Assembly: GCF_034140825.1 (NCBI RefSeq) | Contig: NC_089035.1 | Span: 32,159,501 to 32,223,500 of the forward strand | DNA: 64,000 nt | DNA from: Oryza sativa Japonica Group | Taxonomy: Eukaryota; Streptophyta; Magnoliopsida; Poales; Poaceae | Direction of reading: 5' to 3' | Translations under genes and position numbers: made by a program | In this document: piece after piece, positions 37,485 to 49,026 of the stretch | Layout of the letters: each line of letters starts with the position of its first letter | Numbering within the stretch: the stretch's first letter is position 1 | Notes under the pieces: model-generated | What the model was told of the DNA's origin: nothing | Seen by the model: only the letters and a program-made list of their open reading frames with translations | Database searches by the model: none

Positions 37485-38783
37485 CCCCTCCTCCTCCTCA
37501 CCCGCGCGCGCCGGTTCGCGAGTTCGCGGCGAGGGAGATGCTCTTCGTTGATCTCCTCCTCCTCTTCGACGGGGAGAGGAGAGGAGAGGAGATGGGCGTG
37601 TGATGTCGTGTTGCTGGTTCGGCTCTTCCGCTTTTGGTCCGCGGCCGCTGCCACTTTGTTGGGTGGGGGTGGGAGAGTGGGCTGCTGCTGCTGGGCCCGC
37701 CTCGCCTCGGCTCGCGACGGCGGCGGCAAAAAAGAAGGGGAGGGAGTAGGCGACGCGCGCGCGCGCGCCGCGGATGGATTAGGCTAGGGACGAGTACACG
37801 ACAGGGGAGGGAGGGAGGGAGGAATCCACGAGTCGTGAAAAGCCGAAAGAGCCGTCCCGGCAACGGCCACGGCACAACACAGCTCGGGACGGCTTCTTTT
37901 TGTTCGTGCAGTCTTGAAAAGAAGAAACTTCTGTTTGTGCCTATCCTACTATACTCACTGCCGCTCTCTCCCGGTTTGTTTGTGTTTATGCTTTGCTTCG
38001 AAGTCTCGAATAAAGTCGTCATCTGATTTCGGTCTTCCTTTGGAAAGATCGTCTTGTAGTTGTAGTCGTATTTTAGGGTGCGGGTATACGACTATACGCG
38101 GTCTCTATGAGTGGAGCGTTTGGATATTGCGATCGGAAAAAGGACATGCATGGTATCTGGATTCTGGCCATAGATAAATCTTTTGAGATACAAGTGCATG
38201 TAAGTGTCTCGTGATATCCAAAGGAAGATCAGATTTCATGAAAAAATAAAGGTCGGATGAATTATCCAGTCCAGCCAAGGTTCTAACTTTTTTTGTAAAA
38301 AGCTGGAGTTTCATTCGTCCATCCTCCTTTACATACTATCTCACATAGTGCAAGACCCACTAGGATGCAAGTAAAATGAACAAGTATGTTTTTCTCCCAT
38401 TTATCACAAATTTAGTTATTTAAAAAAACTACGGTACTTGTTAGAAAATGAACTATCAAATGACGCTTTTATATGTTGCACGCTTGCATCGCAAAAGCCC
38501 ACTTTGCATGAGTAAAAAAAAAAAGAAAGAAAAACGCACCAAACTCCATATCCATGAAAACCAAAGTTGACCACCCAATCCGCTTTCTCGTTACACCTGT
38601 ACAAAATGAAAGTCCGCGAGATTAGCCAAACTCCCTATTCGGGGGGACTTATCTTCTTCTTTCTTTTTCAGTCCCCCTACTCTTCATTTTCTCCCTCTTT
38701 ACCTCTTTCATCTCTCCATCTATCAATGATGATCCAGCTAGTTAGGGGGACTCGAGTCCCCCCAACAACCATGCTGGATTCGC
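37485..38783. other. VOZ 5' leader and divergent promoter region
   Basis: 37545-37600 is GA/CT-rich and 37650-37820 is very GC-rich, probably VOZ 5' UTR and core promoter. 38610-38780 contains a GGGGGGACTT block and its near complement AGTCCCCC about 130 bp apart, which may be remains of an insertion. Confidence 0.45.
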
Positions 38784-39024
38784 CGCTGCGTTCGGCAGGA
38801 GCAGTTGGGAATCCACTCCACTCTTTTTTCACGCGCAAGTTTTTTAAACTGTTAAACGATATGTTTGTTGAAAAATTTTTCCATACAAAAAAATGTTTTA
38901 AAAAATCATGTTAATCTATTTTTTTAAAAAAAAATAACTAGTACTTAATTAATCACGTACTAAAAAATCGCTCTGTTTTCCGTATAGAAGAGATTAGTTC
39001 CTATCCTTCCTACCGAACACAGCC
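38784..39024. mobile_element. MITE, same family as 7722-7932
   Basis: The left end is GCTGCGTTCGGCA and the right end GAACACAGCC followed by TTA. The interior shares AAAAAATCATGTTAATCTAT-like and TACTTAATTAATCACG blocks with the copy near 7.8 kb. The left end is more worn than the right. Confidence 0.7.
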
Positions 39025-39275
39025 TTAGTAATAGCCCGAGATTCAACCTGAACCCTAACTCAACGATTGCATGCTCCGATCCATCTCGACTCGACGCCCC
39101 AAGCAGCCAAGCTGAGCAAGCACCACCTCCAGTTTTTGCCGATTACGGCAGTTTCCTCGATGAAAGCATGTGTCTACCTCTCACTACCTGAACCTTTTTA
39201 ACGCTGAAACAAGGGAGTGATACCAAGTGGCTACACGTAAGTAAGGTGTACGCGTGTAATCGGATCAGCGGGTAA

Positions 39276-39554
39276 GGGCATTCCCAACCCAATAAATAGA
39301 ATAGTATTCATAGCATTAAATAAATTGCCAACTAGGAAAAAATGATGTGGCAGGTGAATAAATGAAGAAAAAGAGGGAAACCATGTCTTGCATGAGACAT
39401 GGTTTCTACACAACATCTAAGACATCATGTGAGATAAGTAGCATTAAATTAATGGAATAGTGGTGTTTATATTAGAAGAGTAGTGTCTAGTACTAGTTTC
39501 TTAATGATGTAGAGTTTATGGAAAACATGTCTATGTTAAAGGTTGGGACTGCCC
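39276..39554. mobile_element. Tourist-like MITE with GGGCATTCCCAACCC ends
   Basis: The inverted ends GGGCATTCCCAACCC and the complement of GGTTGGGACTGCCC are flanked by TAA on both sides (39273-39275, 39555-39557). It is 279 bp. An internal palindrome around ACCATGTCT-TGC-ATGAGACATGGT is visible. It lies about 0.4 kb upstream of the RTN4IP1-like start. Confidence 0.82.
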
Positions 39555-39932
39555 TAATAACCTCTCACGCCACGTCCGATCGACGGCCCAGAATCTCTCG
39601 TGCCCTCCTCCTGTGGCTGGGAACCGGACACATCGCCCCCACCTCGCCCGCTCGTCGCTCCGTCGCCGCGAGGTCGCCTCGCACCCCCTCGGGCGGGCCA
39701 CGTCTGCTCGCTCCAGGACACGCTGAACCCCACTCCTTCTGTCCCCACATGTCATAGACTAAGCCGTCCATGTACATAGCCCACATCCCCTTCTCCTCCC
39801 CCGTCTCCTTCTCCGGTCGGTTTCCCAACCCGAGAGGGCCTCGCCGCCATTGCCGCCTCGCTCCTCGTCTCGCGGGAACGCCGCCGCCGCCGCCGCCGCC
39901 ATTAGGGCTTAGGGCTCAGGAGGCTCGCGGCG

Positions 39933-42900
39933 ATGTGGTGGAGGGCCGCGAGGGCTCGCCGGCGGATCGCCGGGGCGCGGGCGGCGTCCACGTCGGCGGC
40001 GGCGGCGGGGGAGAAGAGCTGCCGCGCCGTGGTGGTGCCTCGGTTCGGAGGGCCGGAGGTGCTGGAGGTGAGGCAGGGGGTGCCGGTGCCCGATCTGAAG
40101 CCGGGGGATGTGCTCGTGCGCGCGCGGGCCGTCTCCATCAACCCTCTGGACCTGCGAGTGAGCGCTCTGCTCTGGACTCCCTCTCCTTGGGAACCGTCTG
40201 GTGAAATGATAACTTTTTTTATTATTATTTTCGATATGTCGGGTAGAAAAATTGGCACGGGTGCACGTTTTGGGTCAATCTTTGCACTGTAGGTAGTAGT
40301 CACTGATCAGTTGGTGGTATCTGCTAATGCAACAGAGTGGTGGATTCTTGTTTAATGCTATATGAACTAGGAAGGGAAGGAGTGCAATCAGCAGTAGGTT
40401 TATAGTTTGTGATCCCCAGATGAGAAATGTTGTGTTCTCATTTTCTTTTAGGAACCAAAAGGCCAGGTGACCCCAGTCCCAATTTTCATGGAATTAGATA
40501 CCAAATAGGTCTACAACAGCTTTGAGTTAAGTTATACTCTGTTTGAAGCCTGGAATTAAGCAAAATGCAGTTGACATGAACAATCGGATATGCATATATT
40601 CTTGTGCTTTCCAAATTATGAAATGGAATATATTGTTCTTTTGGTGAAATTTAATTCATCTCATAAAAAAATGTCTCTCCTCAGATGCGGTCTGGTTATG
40701 GGCGTTCAATATTTGAGCCAGTCCTACCTCTGATCATTGGCCGGGATATAAGTGGTGAAGTTGCAGCTACAGGGACTTCTGTGTCGTCCTTTACTATTGG
40801 GCAAGAAGTGTTTGGTGCTTTGCATCCAACAGCCATAAGAGGGACATACACCGATTATGCAATTCTTTCACAGGATGAGCTTACTTCCAAACCATCTACA
40901 CTCAGTCATGTGGTATGAATTCATCAGATAACTCTTCTCGTCGTAACATTGATATTTCAAAATATCATTTCAGGATCACGTCAATTTCTTTCACCATTAA
41001 TCTTCACATAGTATGAACTGGACAGACCTGGTCCTTTCCCTGGATGTATGCAATATGTTTATTCCATTTCAGGAATGTACAACAGTGCATCATATTTTTG
41101 TATTTAACAGGCATTGTGGCTAATGGATGATGATAGGAACTCCTTTGTGTAGATTTAAACAAAAACCCATCCTTTGAAAGCTTTTTAATGAAAGTTCTAA
41201 AAGGTTTTAGTTCATGTTTATTGTTTATTGATGGGGAGAACAATTTCTATCTTCTTAAGTAGATAGCTCAGGACTTGGTTTCCAATGTTACCTGTATGTG
41301 AAAAAAATACCATACTGCAAGCTAATCGAATCAAGTTTTGTTATATTGCAGGAGGCTAGCGCTATACCATTTGCTGCTTTGACTGCATGGCGTGCTTTAC
41401 ATGGTACGGCTCGAATTTCTGAAGGGTATGTCTGGTTATACGCCACTGTTTGTGAAACAGACAACAAGTTCTTTTTGTTGCCATTGTTGCTGTTTCCTAT
41501 AACTTGCATCTACCTTTACTTTTAATTTATTGGATTGTTAGCATGGTAGGTAAGTATGTAATTAGTGACTTTTAAATGGGTTTGGTATTAAAAAGTGTGC
41601 TCCTCGTAGTTTGCTTGTGCGGCAGACAGCTAGAAGCATACTACTACAAAAGTTACTTCATCTCCTTTCATAAAGTTTCAGATTTTTTTCACATATATCT
41701 AGGTACATATGTAAATTCTTAATTTTAATGGTGATCTGCACTACACTTCCCTCTCTTCGGGTTCTATTATATAAATATAAATTATGCAGGGAAGTTGTAA
41801 TCTCTTGTAGTCAATCCGAAAACCAACCCTATTATTTAGGTCCAATTCACAGCACAAGCTTTTCGTTATCAGTAAAATGTTATTTCATGTCTGGTTGAGT
41901 GGTTACATATTGAAGTTATGCTCACCTTTCCTTTTTGAACTGAATGCAATTAATTTTCGTTTTAGACAAAGAGTACTTGTGATTGGTGGAGGTGGGGCTG
42001 TTGGGCTAGCTGCTGTTCAGCTTGCAGTAGCTGCAGGGTGTAGCGTTTCTGCAACCTGTGGAACTAAAAGTATTGAACAAGTGTTGGCCGCTGGTGCTGA
42101 AAAAGCTATCGATTACACTGCTGAGGTAAACGCTTTCAGAAGTCCAAACTCTTGTACTTATATTTTCTTTACGATGATGATGATATAGTGAATTCTTTTG
42201 CCCTTGCACTATTTTCGGTATCAACGCAGGCAAACCATATCCTTAATATGTCTAGCTATCTATTCCATCTGTTTCATCATATTATAAATTGCTTTGACTT
42301 TTTTCTAGTCAAACATTTTTTAAGTTTGATCAAATTTATAGAAAAAGCTATCAATATCTAAAATGCCAAATTAGTTTAGTTAAATCTAATATTGAATATA
42401 TTTTGATAATATGTTTGTTTCGTGTTGAAAATGCTACTACTATATTTTTCTATAAACTTGGTCAAACTTAAATAATTTTGGCTAGAAAAAAAGTCATAGC
42501 GACTTATAATATGAAATGGAGGGAGTATATATTTATTTGTCTTTGCTAAGATAGGATTGTTACACAGCAGGAATGGATATTTAATGGTACCATGGTGCCT
42601 TAGATGTTGTTTAGTCGTTGTGGTTCGTTGTTCTGTTACCACATTATCTGATAAACTCATGCTTACATGCAGACATATGAACTCTGAATCGCTTATTCAT
42701 CCACTTTGCACTGTGAAGCTATGCACAGAACTGATAGCAGCTAGCAGTTTTTCATCTTCTTAGCTGTGGAATCTTTCATTTCTCCTACAAGACTACACAT
42801 ATGCAATGTTACACTTGACATATCATTTTTCTTAGGTCTAATGTGACTATTTTCTTTTCTTCTTGCATCAATACAAAACATAGTACTTTATACTTATAGA

Positions 42901-44999
42901 TTATCAGGGAATGATATTAGTACTACTGCACAGCAGAAGAGTGTTTGAACCGGTTTTCAACATCATTCAAAACTTGCAACTCATTGCCGCTTGTGGCTGG
43001 TGGTGTGACTGCAGCATCAGTGGCCAACACGATACAGTTTAGACGGGTTGGGAGAAACCTGGAACGAACAGTCCTATTGCTCAGTAGTATTATATGTGGC
43101 TTTGAGCTATTGTCTAATTCTTTGTGCCTGGTAAATATAGGAGAGGATACTGAAGTTTTCCGTTATTCTCCATGAGTGAGAAAACATTAGTGAATTTTGT
43201 GTCAGGGCATATAGATCATTTCTGCGATTGGATAAAATTGTTAGCTCACTAATTGTCCTGTAGATTGTTTTTTTTTTTCTCTTTAAGAAATTTCCCTAGA
43301 TGAGTACCATTGTCTCCATAATGTTCATATTTTATGGTTTACCTTACAGGATACTGAATCAGCAGTTAAAGGAAAGTTCGATGCCGTGTTGGATACCATA
43401 GGAGTACCTGAAACTGAGAGAATTGGCATTAATGTTCTGAGGAGAGGCGGACACTATATGACCCTTCAGGTCGTCAACCTGCCCCTTTTAATTTTTTCTG
43501 TGTTTCTGCTTTGATTGTCATTTGTTCATTATTGTATCATCCTTCTTTGTGATAGGGAGAGGCGGCTGCCCTAGCAGATAGATATGGATTAGCTGTGGGA
43601 CTTCCTGCTGCTACTGCTGTTTTACTAAAGAAACAAATGCAGTACCGTTATTCTCATGGAATAGGTTTGTATCTATTCATATAATCTTTTCTTTTTGTTG
43701 GGTAATTTATTGTGTCTTGAGGGGATATATTTTGCTTTAATTATAGTAGCTGGTCATAGACTAATAGACTATCTACGTTTCCACTTTAAAACTTTGGCTG
43801 TGTTTACCCGGCAAAAAACTTTGGCTGTGTTTAGTTCACTGTCCAAATTTTTTTTGACGTATACGGGCACACATTTGAAGTATTAAACGTAGACTAATAA
43901 CAAAACAAATTACATATTCCGCCTGTAAACTGCGAGACGAATCTATTAAGCCTAATTAATCCGTCATTAGCAAATGTTTACTGTAGCATCACATTGTCAA
44001 ATCATGGCGTAATTAGGCTCAAAAGATTCGTCTCGCAATTTACATGCAAACTGTGCAATTGGTTTTTTTTCCGTCCACATTTAATGTTCTATGCATGTGT
44101 CCAAACATTCGATGTGACGTTTTTGGCAAAAAAAAAAAAATCTAAACACGGCCTTTATTTATGTGGACTTGCACCAACTAGAACTTGGTCAGTATCTGAC
44201 TAACTGGCGAAGAGCAGGGCTTGCTTTTGCCAAAATCCAACAAGCATGGCCTGGTCTCTCAGATAGCTTTTTAGATCAATACGCAAATCTATGCAACCTT
44301 ACTCGATTTCGCTCATAAACATCCCAACCATTTCCCAGAACTGCAGAAAACAACTTAATAACTACTATCAGTAGCTTTGAAAATAACCCTCAAGAGAAAA
44401 ACTATACATGTACAGTGAATATAAAATATTTTCATTTTTATTTAGTGATGCATTGAATTCTTGACTGCATACATGCGAGTTGAGGCTGATAGCAGTGGGC
44501 CGCCTGCTCTTTAAAGTTTAGATCCAGCACTTAAGTGATTAATAATGACTAAGTTGGTCACCATTGGTGTCGATTGCTTGTGAACTGCTTGTCAGTGTTT
44601 GGTTAACGACTTAATTCTACAAGGGTTCAATTTGTTTGTTTCTTAATAGATATGATCAGGATATGTGTGTCTATCATGCGATCTTATGATATACAATTGT
44701 ATTCATGTCTACCTTTGTATTTAATTTAGGGATGAATTGCTTTACAGAAGTTATCTATATGACCTATTCCATTGTTTATACAAGACGTTCTCATGTTTCT
44801 TACAAATTTAATATCAGATTATTGGTGGACATACATGAGAGCTGACTCTGAAGGACTTCATGAGATACAGAGGCTGTCTGGAGCTGGGAAATTGCAGATA
44901 CCGGTGGAGAAGACATTTCCCATCAGCAAAGTAAGAGAAGCTCACGAGGCCAAGGAGAAAAGGCTGGTGCCTGGCAAGGTGGTTTTAGAATTTGACTAG
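39933..44999 (+). CDS. RTN4IP1-like mitochondrial NAD(P)H oxidoreductase (quinone oxidoreductase subfamily), 7 exons
   Basis: Exons 39933-40157, 40685-40912, 41352-41425, 41966-42125, 43350-43469, 43556-43664 and 44818-44999 close to 365 residues, all GT-AG. The N-terminus (MWWRAARARRRIAGARAAST) is a typical mitochondrial presequence. Residues from about 29 form the GroES-like domain of the MDR superfamily; SINPLDLRMRSGYG and LIIGRDISGEV match RTN4IP1/OPA10. The Rossmann glycine motif is GGGGAVG (183-189). The Cys and His ligands of zinc alcohol dehydrogenases are absent, placing it with zinc-free quinone oxidoreductases. RTN4IP1 proteins are mitochondrial and linked to coenzyme Q metabolism in animals; that role here is inferred. 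Introns 4 and 6 each carry a MITE. Confidence 0.93.
42259..42525. mobile_element. Stowaway MITE in RTN4IP1-like intron 4
   Basis: The right end reads TATAATATGAAATGGAGGGAG before TA. The left end (CTATTCCATCTGTTTCATCA) is its worn complement after TA. It is about 267 bp with the common Stowaway interior TTTGACTTTTTTCTAGTCAAA. Confidence 0.8.
43823..44153. mobile_element. MITE with GGCTGTGTTTAGTTC ends in RTN4IP1-like intron 6
   Basis: The ends GGCTGTGTTTAGTTC and the complement of GGCCGTGTTTAGATT are inverted repeats, with TTT on both sides. Long internal inverted arms (GCGAGACGAATCTATTAAGC versus GGCTC-AAAAGATTCGTCTCGC) make a big hairpin. The first bases of the left end also occur at 43796, just outside. 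Confidence 0.8.
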
Positions 45000-45915
45000 T
45001 TTTAGTAAGATTCTTCTCTTGTAGGAACAGAAGAACCGCACCTGTCTGTAAATCGTAAGAACTTTCTCCTTTTTCTTTACCTCTATTTTGGAAATATGTA
45101 TCGGTTTGTTGGCCTGACAAAATTTGGTCGTCCTGTCAAGATGCATTTGTCATACATGGAAATGCAGTAAGCAATAACGTGAGGCCCGAAAGAAATTTTC
45201 ATTTCATCTTTTACTCTGGCACATATATCTCTGCTGAGAGTTCTTTCCCTCCTAGGAGTACATGAAAGGTGAAAAGCATGATTCGATCCCGGTAGCGCTA
45301 GTGCACTAAAGAAATTGGGAATGATAATTTAGCCCTAATTACTTAAGTTAGATTTATTAACTAATTCAGCAAAAGCCTAAGTCGACAAGGAAAAGTAGTC
45401 AAATCACCTATAATACAACACTGAACTCCTGCTGTCCGGGATTTGTTTCCTAGTGTTAAGAAAATATGAAACATCACATAAAGCAGACTTCATTTGCTAG
45501 AAAATGCAAATGGTGGTGAAATAACAATGAGGGGATGCAGGCTATTTTGCCTTTTGAGCTATGTTAATGGCAGGTACTTAGTCTTGCACATCAGTAAGCA
45601 AAGCAAGAATACTGCAATGTACACTTGACTATAGCATATCCGAAAACAGTATCAAAACTTCGAGCCAGATGGTCACTGATCCGCCCACCAACAGCTTCAG
45701 CTCAGAGCAAACACCGACCTCTCACGTATGCTATTCACAAGGTCAGAACTCAGAACGAGCGCAACAAGTAAGAAGTCCAGCCGTTCGCCGAATAACTACA
45801 ATCGAATCGAGCTACGGGATGGGAGGAAAACAGGGGCAATCAATCTGCGTTAGTCCTTCCGAAATGCAGGGCAGGGGAGACAGCCTATGGGCTTTGGACA
45901 GTACCACTGGAGAAG
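45000..45915. other. Convergent 3' region, RTN4IP1-like and OPA3-like
   Basis: 3' UTRs of both genes meet here. An open frame at 45669-46064 on the plus strand is a shadow of the OPA3-like last exon and its UTR. Nothing else is seen. Confidence 0.5.
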
Positions 45916-48003
45916 CTAAGCAGCAGCGGCCGTGGGCTGCTGATGCTTTGCCTTTGCTGCTGCTGCCGCTGCCGCCGAAGCTGCCTGCATCGGAGTGGCA
46001 GTGGTGGAGCCGCGGGAGTTCGGAAGGGCCCGTCTCTCGTCCTGCTGCCGCTCGATCTCACTGATCCTCTTCTTCATCATCTGCACCTCACTGGCTAGCT
46101 CCTCTATCCTCTGCTTTCTCGCCTGCCATTTCAAGAACAGAGACAGTTTAACAATCTCTGCAGAACGCTTGCGTATTGCAAAAATTACAGTAAAAAACTA
46201 CGCATGATACCATGTTACCTCGATTTCCTGCTTACGGATCTCCTCTTTTCTGGCTTCTGCCCTAGCACTTCTCTGCACCTCGTAGATGATTGCAGTACCA
46301 GCGACCTGAAAAATCATGTGACAATTCATGTCAGCTGTAATCTTTTGACATAATCAAGTACTTCTCGAGCATAGGAAGTTAGAGAAAAATAAGAATTCTG
46401 GAAGAACCAGTTTTCAGGCTCTTCAATTATAGCATTTCAGAGTAAAATGTTCAGAATTTTCTGGTATTAACAGACAAAAACTCATTTAGAATAACTGAGA
46501 TCAAAGTACTTGCCGAGAAAACAAATAGTTCACCAAGAAGATCTGCGGCAGCTTGAATTGCCTTCTCCTCATTCAGGGGCCGAATGTGAATGTCAGTTGC
46601 ACGGCCATAAAGCCGCCTCTGCATGTTTGTAGTGAAACGATGGTTTACCTGAACATAATGTGCCATACACCTTGTCAGTACAGTAGTAAAAAAAATTTTC
46701 TGCTCAAACTAAAACAAAGGCATGCATGAGTTAGGATAAGAAGAATTCATCCATTTTACTGTGCTCAGGTCGCCAATAATCTCAGCCTAAAATTCTTTGA
46801 TGTTCTACAGAAGGATTGAGCAGCAGCATTATCTATTCATGGTTTCAGATTAATCTTATTTGAAAGATACCCATCATCAGTATATGCAGATGTATTCATA
46901 GTTTCAGATCAATCTTATTTGGAAGATACCCATCATCAGTATATGCATATGTATTCATAGTTTCTGATCAATCTTATTTGAAATATACCCATCATCAGTA
47001 TATGCAGAATCCATTTTAAAGGTTAGATTTGTGAAGTAATGTGAATTATTGGTGGTGCTCTGAACAGATAAGGATCATGGCTATTGTTTCCTCAGTGTTG
47101 CAGAAGCCATGTATTACTGAATAACAGACGTAAGGAATCATTATAATCTGGCTCAAAGCTTGAAGCTAAACTGTCCTTGCTTATTATGAACATCAAAATC
47201 ATGAATTACTAGCATGTGATTCTGACATCAAAGAATTGACCTCAGGTAAATGCTGCAGATTATTCCACTTGATATGAACACCAAAATCCATAATAACTAA
47301 CATGTGTTTCTGACATTTATCCACATCAAATAATTGACCTCAGATAAATGTTGCAGAAACAATCGAGATGAATGTACATTTGTAGGAGATCAAAGCGGAA
47401 TTATGAGTTATGCAGATCCTTGTAGGACTCAATAAAAAAAAATCCAGAACTCGCTACAAAAACAGAGAGATCCATTACAAAGCACTGTTGTATCATGGCC
47501 TGAAAGCTCCATGACAGAATACTGCAACCAAACCAGAACTGTGCATAAACGCAACCGTCCAATGTAAAGATATACCAATGAAACAACCCATTAATTTACC
47601 AAAAAGCATCAGAAGTTCAGAACTAGCTCGTCGTACTTTCGTATTTGCATTTCATCATACACATCCCCACACGTCGCTAGTTCCCAACAAAATAAACCCA
47701 AGAGTCTCGGAGGAACATCCTCAAATCTCCAAAGTCCAAACCGCCCTTACGGAAAAAAAAAACCGCTCAAGCAGTTCAATCCACCCAGGCGACGCGGCAA
47801 TCTATGAATCCAAGCATCAACAGGGCGGAGCCGCGGAGAGAGAGAGATGATCAGGGATGAAGACGAGACGTCACCTGGGCGAGGCCGATGATGAAGCCGC
47901 GGAACTTGGGGTGGATCCCGGCGTTGTGCTTGAGGCGGGCCGCGATGGGCTTGCTCAGCGTCCGGAACGCGAGCGACCCGAGCTTCACCAATGGCAGCAC
48001 CAT
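45916..48003 (-). CDS. OPA3-like mitochondrial protein, 4 exons
   Basis: Exons 47875-48003, 46514-46648, 46219-46305 and 45916-46122 give 185 residues. The start MVLPLVKLGSLAFRTLSKPI is the conserved OPA3 N-terminus. VNHRFTTNMQRRLYGRATDI and the hydrophobic stretch ADLLGELFVFSVAGTAIIYE follow, then a charged coiled coil (about 105-145, ARKEEIRKQEIEARKQRIEE). The tail is Ala-rich and probably disordered. In animals OPA3 sits at mitochondrial membranes and affects mitochondrial shape; the plant role is not established. Intron 2 has a GC donor (TCG|GCAAGT); the nearby GTACTT would break the conserved frame. Intron 1 carries tandem repeats. Confidence 0.93.
46306..46513 (-). other. GC-AG intron (OPA3-like intron 2)
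   Basis: The exon end FVFS with TCG|GCAAGT joins in frame to VAGTAIIYEV after TTTTCAG. Use of the GT four bases inside leads to a stop after a few codons, so the GC site is preferred. Confidence 0.85.
46834..47011. repeat. 59-bp tandem repeat, three copies, OPA3-like intron 1
   Basis: Units start with TATTCAT at 46834, 46893 and 46952 and contain AATCTTATTTG and ATACCCATCATCAGTATATG. Copies differ at few positions. Confidence 0.92.
47184..47354. repeat. Imperfect direct duplication, OPA3-like intron 1
   Basis: TATGAACATCAAAATC through CATGTGATTCTGACATC to GACCTCAGGTAAATG (from 47184) recurs in diverged form from 47273, with a small insertion in the second copy. Confidence 0.75.
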
Positions 48004-49026
48004 CACTTCTCGCCGCAGCGCCACCCCTCCCTCTCCCTCTCTCTCTCTCTGCTTGCTTCTTCTCCGTGCGCGCTCGCGCTGCGGCGAGGGAGTAGACGTG
48101 GCGGTGGGGTTCGTATGATCGGTGGGAGGCGCTCGCGCTGCGGGTTGCGACGACGAGGAGGAGACGCGGCGCGGGTTGGCGAGTTTGTTGCGCTCCGCTC
48201 GCCTAGTTGGCTCTTTCTTGGAGAGGAAGGAGAGAGGGAAGCGAGCAGGAGGAGGGGGGGTCGTTCAGTTTCAGGCTTATTGGCCAAGTTGGTGGTCGCG
48301 TCTGGTCCTTTTTGTGATAATCTCGCCCTAAATCAGAAAGAGAGAAGATCAAAGATCAAACAACTTCGTAGAAAGTGAGAGGAATCCTGAACTCTACTCG
48401 TTGGTTTATTTTAGGACGGAGGAAGTATTTTCTGTATTTTTTTTTGTGTCTTTGTTTGATTTTGTTATCTCAAATTTTGTCAGCGTGGAAACTTCATGTT
48501 ATCCCATATAACCAGGAAACAGCAGAACAAAGGGCAACATGTAGACCGGAGGGCAAGCAGATGTCCTATACAAAGTTACTGCTGAAATTGTCCAATGATA
48601 AGTTGTCAATTCCTGAATCTGGTAAAATATATTGCTAATAATTTACTGTAGAAAGTAAAGCATATAAAAAACCAGACGACTCAGTTTACAACAAGAAGCA
48701 TGAGTACATGACAATTGACAAATCAGGTTTTGTTTCAGTGAAGTAGCCTGGTACGAGTTACTTGCAGATCAAGTCCATTCCCAGTTAGCCGCCAAAAAGA
48801 AATGGAAAAATAGCTAGTCATATATAATCTCAAGTGACATAATATGCCAACCACTATGGAATCTCAAACGAAACCACAAAAAATTCAGTTTGAAAACTTA
48901 AGCATCGATACAATTGACTCGAGAAAACATAGACTAATGATGCAGCTGCTAAGATAGAAATCTCGAAATCATGTATTGCCTGTCTAGCTTTTCTGCAAAA
49001 TTTCCATGCCAAATCAACTAAGGTTT
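48004..49026. other. OPA3-like promoter and UVR/SnoaL 3' UTR
   Basis: 48004-48290 is GC-rich OPA3-like leader and promoter with a GAGAGAG run. GGACGGAGGAAGTA at 48414 is a lone Stowaway end with no partner. 48640-49026 is likely the 3' UTR of the next gene. Confidence 0.45.

Noticed and set aside
47857-48378. 173-codon plus-strand frame
   Set aside because: It is antisense to OPA3-like exon 1 and the GC-rich leader; no recognisable protein.
48412-48428. Stowaway element near 48.4 kb
   Set aside because: Only one end (GGACGGAGGAAGTA) is present and no matching left end was found within several hundred bases.
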